A model generated the notes under the pieces. It was given only the letters and a program-made list of their open reading frames with translations. It ran no database searches and was not told the DNA's origin. This document shows positions 17,462 through 21,704 of a stretch of DNA of 21,704 bases, piece after piece. The translations under genes and the position numbers were made by a program. Each line of letters starts with the position of its first letter. Within the stretch, counting starts at the first letter, position 1. This DNA is from Candidatus Pelagibacter sp. (GTDB lineage: Bacteria; Pseudomonadota; Alphaproteobacteria; Pelagibacterales; Pelagibacteraceae). Location of the stretch: positions 1-21,704 of the forward strand of contig JAOHFB010000010.1 of assembly GCA_028097785.1 (NCBI GenBank), given 5' to 3'.

Positions 17462-20035
17462 TTAGGCAACCATACTCTCTGCTTTTTGTAAATCAACAGC
17501 TACTAGCTGACTTATACCTTTTTCTGGCATAGTTACCCCATAAAGTCTATTCATTTTAGACATTGTTAGAGCGTGGTGAGTTACAATAATAAATTTTGTA
17601 TTAGTAATTTTAATTAGTTCCTCAAGTAAATTACAAAATCTTGTGACATTAGCATCATCAAGAGGGGCATCAACCTCATCTAATACACAGATAGGAGATG
17701 GGTTAGTTAAAAAAACTGCAAAAATTAATGATAAAGCAGTTAGCGCTTGTTCACCACCTGAAAGTAATGTTATTGATTGGAGCCTTTTACCTGGAGGGCT
17801 AACTAGCATTTCCAATCCTGCTTCTAACGGGTCATCTGAATCGACTAATTCTAATTTAGCATTTCCACCATTAAAAAGTTTTGTATACACTTCGTTAAAT
17901 TTTCTATTAACTTTCTCAAAAGCCTCAATTAATCTTTCCCTTCCTTTTTGATTTAGCTCATTAATACTATCTTTTAATTTTACTATTGCTGTCACTAAGT
18001 CAGAACGATCTTGTTCCATTTTTTTAATTTCATCTTCATATTTGCTAGTTTCTTCATCAGCTTTTAAATTAACAGATCCTAAACTTTCTCTTTCTTGTTT
18101 TTTTTTGTCCAAAGCATCTTCCTGATCAATAGCATTTGGTAATTCTTCAACACCATTTAAGTTGGAATTTTCTAAAATATTATCTTCAGTTAGGTTAAGC
18201 TCAGAATTTATTCTATCTAGTAAATCACTTTTTCTTTTTTCAAGACCTTCTATAGTTGCTCCAGAACTTGCTTTCCTCTCTCTAATTTGAATAGATTGTT
18301 CTTGAATTTGATTTAACTCAGTTCTTAATGTTTCTATTCTTTTATCAGTCTCTTCAATCACTATATCATTATCCACTTTTTCTTTATCAGAAATTCTTAA
18401 ATTTTCAGAAATCTGTCCTTTTCTCTCCGCCTGAACTCTAGGTTGATTTTCTAATTCTTTTAATTGATCTGAAAGTTTATTTTTTCTCACAATTAATTCT
18501 GCAACCATTTTTTCTGAATTTGATAATAAATTTTTCCAACTTTCAATTTCAGTTTCAATTGTTTTTATTCTTTCGTTACGTTTAATAGACTCATTTTTGA
18601 TCGACTGATTTTTACTATATGCGTCAGCATATTTTTCTTGAAGTTGTTTTATATTTTGTGACTTCTCGTTTACATTTAAAAGTTCCTGTCTACTTTTTTC
18701 ATTTTTTAAATCATTTAAGAAATTATCAAGCTCCATATTACATCTATCTAATAGGGTAACAGCTTGTTGGATTTCATTGCTATCAATTAATTCTTTTGCT
18801 CTATTTATGGAGTTTTTGACATTTTTAATTGGTCCTAAACTTGTATTTATGCTTCCTTCTGCAATGTTATTTACAACTTCATCTACTGCCTCTTGTTCTT
18901 TTTTTAGTTTCTTTTTAGCATTTTCTAAATCTTCATTAGATAGTTTTTCAGTTTCAAAATATTTAGAGTCTATTTCAATTAGATCTGATTTTTCCTCTTT
19001 AAGTCTTTTTTCGTTAGAATTAGCATCTATTATAATTCCTCTTTCTCTATTTATATCTTCATCTAGAGTGCTAATTGATTTATTAATAGACTCTATCTCA
19101 TCTTGTATTCTAGTATTTTCCTCATCCAAACTTTGAAGCTCAAGATTTAGTCTTTGAATTCTAGACAAGTTTTCAATATTTTTTTCTCTAAGTGGAGATA
19201 CTTTATCAGTTGCTATTTTAATTAAATTTTCAAGCTCAGCAATTTTATTATTGAATCCTTCTACTTCTCCTCCTGCTTCATTGTTAATCTCATTTTCAAT
19301 TTTAATCTCTTTAGCAATCTCTAATAATTTTAAGTAATATAACCCTGCTTCAATTTTTTTAATTTCTTCAGAAATTAATTTGTATTTTGTAGCTTCTTCT
19401 GCTTGTTTTTGAAGATTGGCCAATTGTTTTTCTTGTTGTCTTCGTAATTCATCAGCTCTTTTAAGATTGTTTTCTGCGGCACCCAATCTTAGTTCAGCTT
19501 CATGCCTTCTTACATGTAAACCAGAAATTCCTGCGGCCTCTTCTAAAATTGCTCTTCGGTCAGTCGGTTTTGCTGTTACTAAAGCTCCAATACGCCCCTG
19601 ACTAATCATGGAAGGTGAGTGAGCTCCAGTCGAGAGATCTGCAAAAAACATTTGAGCATCTCTGGCTCTTACTTCTTTATCATTAATATAAAATTTAGAA
19701 CCTTTATCTTTTTCAATTTTTCTTCTAACACTTATTTGATCTAGATCTCGATATTGAACGGGTCCTTCATTGTTTTTATTCTCTACATCAATAGAAACTT
19801 CTGCAATATTCTTTGAAGCTTTATTGGAAGTGCCATTAAAGATTACATCTTCCATTCCAGAGCCACGCATGCTTTTTGCAGATGTTTCTCCCATTACCCA
19901 TCTTAAAGATTCAACAATATTGGATTTTCCACATCCGTTAGGACCCACTATTCCTGTTAGACCTTCTTCAATTAGAAAATTTGTTCTATCTGCAAAAGAT
20001 TTAAATCCATTTAATTGGATTTTTTTAAACTCCAT
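17462..20035 (-). CDS. smc: Chromosome segregation protein SMC, short form without recognisable hinge
   Basis: SMC proteins are DNA-organising ATPases; two subunits normally dimerise through a central hinge. The N-terminal head has Walker A GPNGCGKS (31-38) and SQGRIG (145-150), and the alphaproteobacterial AGISGLHVRRHEAELRL block (168-184). The C-terminal head has GSVNLKADEE (653-662), the signature LLSGGEQ (757-763), Walker B with Asp786-Glu787, the D-loop APLDDAN (790-796) and His821. Between lie about 480 residues of charged coiled coil. At 857 residues the protein is roughly 300 shorter than usual, and I find no hinge-like globular sequence; a short segment (about 394-442) with GPIKNVKNSI and one Cys432 occupies the middle. 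The reading frame is intact, so this is not a pseudogene. Neighbours dsbA and dciA are conserved in alphaproteobacteria. Confidence 0.93.
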   Translation of the reverse strand: MEFKKIQLNGFKSFADRTNFLIEEGLTGIVGPNGCGKSNIVESLRWVMGETSAKSMRGSGMEDVIFNGTSNKASKNIAEVSIDVENKNNEGPVQYRDLDQISVRRKIEKDKGSKFYINDKEVRARDAQMFFADLSTGAHSPSMISQGRIGALVTAKPTDRRAILEEAAGISGLHVRRHEAELRLGAAENNLKRADELRRQQEKQLANLQKQAEEATKYKLISEEIKKIEAGLYYLKLLEIAKEIKIENEINNEAGGEVEGFNNKIAELENLIKIATDKVSPLREKNIENLSRIQRLNLELQSLDEENTRIQDEIESINKSISTLDEDINRERGIIIDANSNEKRLKEEKSDLIEIDSKYFETEKLSNEDLENAKKKLKKEQEAVDEVVNNIAEGSINTSLGPIKNVKNSINRAKELIDSNEIQQAVTLLDRCNMELDNFLNDLKNEKSRQELLNVNEKSQNIKQLQEKYADAYSKNQSIKNESIKRNERIKTIETEIESWKNLLSNSEKMVAELIVRKNKLSDQLKELENQPRVQAERKGQISENLRISDKEKVDNDIVIEETDKRIETLRTELNQIQEQSIQIRERKASSGATIEGLEKRKSDLLDRINSELNLTEDNILENSNLNGVEELPNAIDQEDALDKKKQERESLGSVNLKADEETSKYEDEIKKMEQDRSDLVTAIVKLKDSINELNQKGRERLIEAFEKVNRKFNEVYTKLFNGGNAKLELVDSDDPLEAGLEMLVSPPGKRLQSITLLSGGEQALTALSLIFAVFLTNPSPICVLDEVDAPLDDANVTRFCNLLEELIKITNTKFIIVTHHALTMSKMNRLYGVTMPEKGISQLVAVDLQKAESMVA

Positions 20036-20043
20036 GCATTAAC

Positions 20044-20622
20044 TTATATCAGTTTTTCTAGAGCTTTTTTTAAATTTTTATAAGTGAGAGTTTTTTCAAA
20101 TTTTTTGTCATTTATGACTATCGTAGGAGTAGAATTTACTTTAAAGTTTTTAGCTCCATCTACTCGGTCATTTAAAACAAAATCTTCTATTTCTTTATTG
20201 TTTATGCATTTTTCAAAATCTAGATCAAAGCCTTCATTGACTAGAAATTTTTGAAGATTTTCATTTGCTTCTTGTACGGAACTACCCTTAACCCATTTTT
20301 GCTGGTTGGCGTATAAACTATTTAAAATTGCCGAATCACCGTCGTTTTTACATTGGGAAACTTTAGAAGCATTGAAGGCTGCAACATCTAACGGGAAGTG
20401 TCTGAATTCAATTTTAGCCAAACCTGTATCAAGATATTCTTCTTTTAATTGAGGATATACATCTTTATGAAAGTTTGCACAGTGACTACAGGTTAATGAC
20501 TCAAATGCGATAATAGTTATTTTTGCATCTTCATTGCCAACAAATATTCTTTTTATTTCTTCTGCATTAATACTTGAGATGGTGCTAAAAAATATAAGAG
20601 TAAAAGCTAAAATTTTTTTCAT
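20044..20622 (-). CDS. DsbA-family periplasmic thiol-disulfide oxidoreductase
   Basis: This is a thioredoxin-fold protein expected to oxidise or shuffle disulfides in the periplasm. The 192-residue precursor has a signal peptide (cleavage near Ala20), the active site CSHC (Cys45 and Cys48) in ESLTCSHCANFH, and the cis-proline motif STPT (164-167, Pro166). Two further cysteines, Cys91 and Cys139, lie in the helical insertion and could form a second disulfide, as known for some alphaproteobacterial DsbA proteins. Whether it acts as oxidase or isomerase cannot be told from sequence; no dsbB is in the window. Its start overlaps the dciA-like stop by four bases (ATGA). Confidence 0.92.
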   Translation of the reverse strand: MKKILAFTLIFFSTISSINAEEIKRIFVGNEDAKITIIAFESLTCSHCANFHKDVYPQLKEEYLDTGLAKIEFRHFPLDVAAFNASKVSQCKNDGDSAILNSLYANQQKWVKGSSVQEANENLQKFLVNEGFDLDFEKCINNKEIEDFVLNDRVDGAKNFKVNSTPTIVINDKKFEKTLTYKNLKKALEKLI

Positions 20623-21107
20623 TTATTTTTAAATACCTTGGTTAATTCGATAAGTGATTTTTTTATTTTGTCATTCTTAACATTATTAATTTTATCTTGG
20701 TATTTATTAATTGCAACATTTTCTTGTTTAGTTTCTTTCTTAGTAAAAATTTTTTGTTCATCATCAAAACTTATAAATTTAAGCTTTTCAACTACTGTAT
20801 AACCAAAAAAGCTATTCATCTTGTCCATTATGTCTTTTTTTGAATATTCCATATCAACCTCATGGCCTCGTTTGACCATTATAAGCAAGGTGCTTACCCC
20901 AAACTTGTTCGCGTTTTTAAATGTTTTTGGGTAACAAACTTTAAACAAATCCTCACCAACTATATATTTCCAGTTACTTAATGTTTCAGAATAAATATGT
21001 CCTTTTTTATTTATAATTTTTTTTACATTCTTTGGCAAAGTGTCTTTGAATGATCTTAAACCTTGAATGGTTTTACTTCTCTGCTTAGTATTATCTTTAA
21101 ATTGCAT
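20619..21107 (-). CDS. DUF721 / DciA-like protein
   Basis: DUF721 proteins include DciA, the replicative-helicase loading factor of many bacteria. The 162-residue product has a basic N-terminal segment, a conserved-looking core with SETLSNWKYIVGEDLFKVCYP (about 40-60) in which the Trp-x-x-Ile-Val-Gly motif is typical, and a charged lysine-rich C-terminal tail. The core continues with TLLIMVKRGHEVDMEY. The order DUF721-dsbA-smc beside a divergent mutY is common in alphaproteobacteria and supports the assignment. Helicase loading is inferred from the family, not seen here. The ATG is immediately adjacent to the mutY ATG on the other strand. Confidence 0.8.
   Translation of the reverse strand: MQFKDNTKQRSKTIQGLRSFKDTLPKNVKKIINKKGHIYSETLSNWKYIVGEDLFKVCYPKTFKNANKFGVSTLLIMVKRGHEVDMEYSKKDIMDKMNSFFGYTVVEKLKFISFDDEQKIFTKKETKQENVAINKYQDKINNVKNDKIKKSLIELTKVFKNK
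21063..21091 (+). promoter_or_regulatory. Candidate mutY promoter inside dciA
   Basis: TTGAAT (21063-21068) and TAGTAT (21086-21091) are separated by 17 bases, each matching four of six sigma-70 consensus positions. Transcription would start about ten bases before the mutY ATG. Because no base separates the two divergent genes, any mutY promoter must lie within dciA, which makes this candidate more credible than a random match, but it remains a prediction. Confidence 0.3.
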
Positions 21108-21704
21108 ATGAAAGAATTAATAATAACAAATAAAATTCTCAATTGGTACGATATTCATAAAAGAACATTGCCCTGGAGAAAAAAAACATCCTCTAAAAAA
21201 AAGCAATATTATACCTTGGTTAGTGAGTTTATGTTGCAACAAACACAAGTTGCAACTGTTATTCCTTATTTTAATAGATTTATAAAATACATTCCAAACT
21301 TAAAAGTTCTTGCAAAATTTAATGATCAAAAATTAATTAAGCTGTGGGAGGGACTTGGTTATTATTCAAGAGTTAAAAATTTAAAAAAAACTGCACAAAT
21401 TGTTATCAAAGATTTTAATAAAAATTTACCTAATAACTTTTTAGACCTTAAGTCACTTCCTGGAATTGGTGATTATACTGCAAGTGCCATTATGGCTATT
21501 GCATTTAACAAACCTTTTATTCCTTTAGATGGTAATATCGAAAGAGTTTTAAAAAGATATCTTTACTTAAAGAATGAAAATCAAATTCAAAAGGATAATT
21601 TGGTTAAACAAAAAAAAATATTTGGCACATCTCTAAGAGCTAGTGATTATGCTCAAGCATTAATGGAATTAGGAGCACTAATATGCAAACCAATTAATCC
21701 TTAT
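21108..21704 (+). CDS. mutY: Adenine DNA glycosylase MutY, 5' part only
   Basis: MutY removes adenine mispaired with 8-oxoguanine. The first 199 codons are in the window and the gene runs off the right edge. The start at 21108 gives an N-terminus ending in RTLPWR (19-24) like the E. coli enzyme. The catalytic Glu40 lies in SEFMLQQTQVAT (39-50), the helix-hairpin-helix in LPGIGDYTASA (117-127), and the catalytic Asp141 in PLDGNIERVLKR (139-150). Cys193 in MELGALICKP is the first ligand of the 4Fe-4S cluster; the other three and the 8-oxoG-recognition domain are outside the window. No frameshift is visible. Confidence 0.96.
   Translation, partial: MKELIITNKILNWYDIHKRTLPWRKKTSSKKKQYYTLVSEFMLQQTQVATVIPYFNRFIKYIPNLKVLAKFNDQKLIKLWEGLGYYSRVKNLKKTAQIVIKDFNKNLPNNFLDLKSLPGIGDYTASAIMAIAFNKPFIPLDGNIERVLKRYLYLKNENQIQKDNLVKQKKIFGTSLRASDYAQALMELGALICKPINPY

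Noticed and set aside
18777..19136. A 119-codon frame antisense to the smc coiled coil, rich in Ser, Leu and Phe
   Set aside because: The Ser/Leu/Phe bias is the mirror of the Glu/Lys/Asp-rich coiled-coil codons on the other strand; no start signal or family resemblance is visible.

Overview
The window reads as a piece of the chromosome of a free-living marine alphaproteobacterium of the SAR11 / Pelagibacter type. The evidence is the very AT-rich DNA with many A/T runs, almost no intergenic space (the largest gap is about 60 bases), abutting or overlapping genes, lysine- and asparagine-rich proteins, alphaproteobacterial gene orders (a cox/cta cluster followed by thrC; ispH-thrB-rnhA; atpI-B-E-b'-b without the F1 genes; mutY / DUF721-dsbA-smc), and a retinal-synthesis set (crtI, crtB, crtY, blh) typical of proteorhodopsin-bearing ocean bacteria. 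The assignment to SAR11 is an inference; no rRNA gene is present to settle it.

Layout. Positions 1-309 hold the 5' part of an L-2-haloacid-dehalogenase-type gene on the minus strand. Sixteen bases away and divergent, a plus-strand block runs from 326 to 8451: rsmE, then the aa3-type cytochrome c oxidase cluster ctaC, ctaD, ctaB, a 41-codon CoxF-like gene, ctaG, ctaE and surf1, then thrC and a peroxiredoxin. It meets head-on a 12.7 kb minus-strand block (21107 down to 8443): dciA-like DUF721, dsbA-like, smc, the ATP synthase F0 genes (atpI, atpB, atpE, b', b), crtI, crtB, crtY, blh, ispH, thrB and rnhA. The two blocks overlap by 9 bases at their stop codons, and a hairpin plus T-run lies there. 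At 21107/21108 dciA and mutY start back to back with no base between them; mutY runs off the window end.

How the genes fit together. The plus block encodes the terminal oxidase with most of its assembly factors (heme O synthase, Cox11 copper chaperone, SURF1). The minus block places the proton channel of ATP synthase directly upstream of a carotenoid-to-retinal pathway that ends with IspH, which makes the isoprenoid precursors. Respiratory proton pumping, proton use and the chromophore for a light-driven proton pump are therefore encoded within about 16 kb, although proteorhodopsin itself, crtE and idi are not in the window. The two last threonine-pathway genes, thrC and thrB, sit on opposite strands either side of the convergent junction.

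Most of the window is ordinary, well-conserved housekeeping DNA. The observation most worth following is the SMC protein: both ATPase head halves are intact but it is only 857 residues long and has no recognisable hinge domain. I see no mobile element, CRISPR array, tRNA, rRNA or convincing riboswitch.
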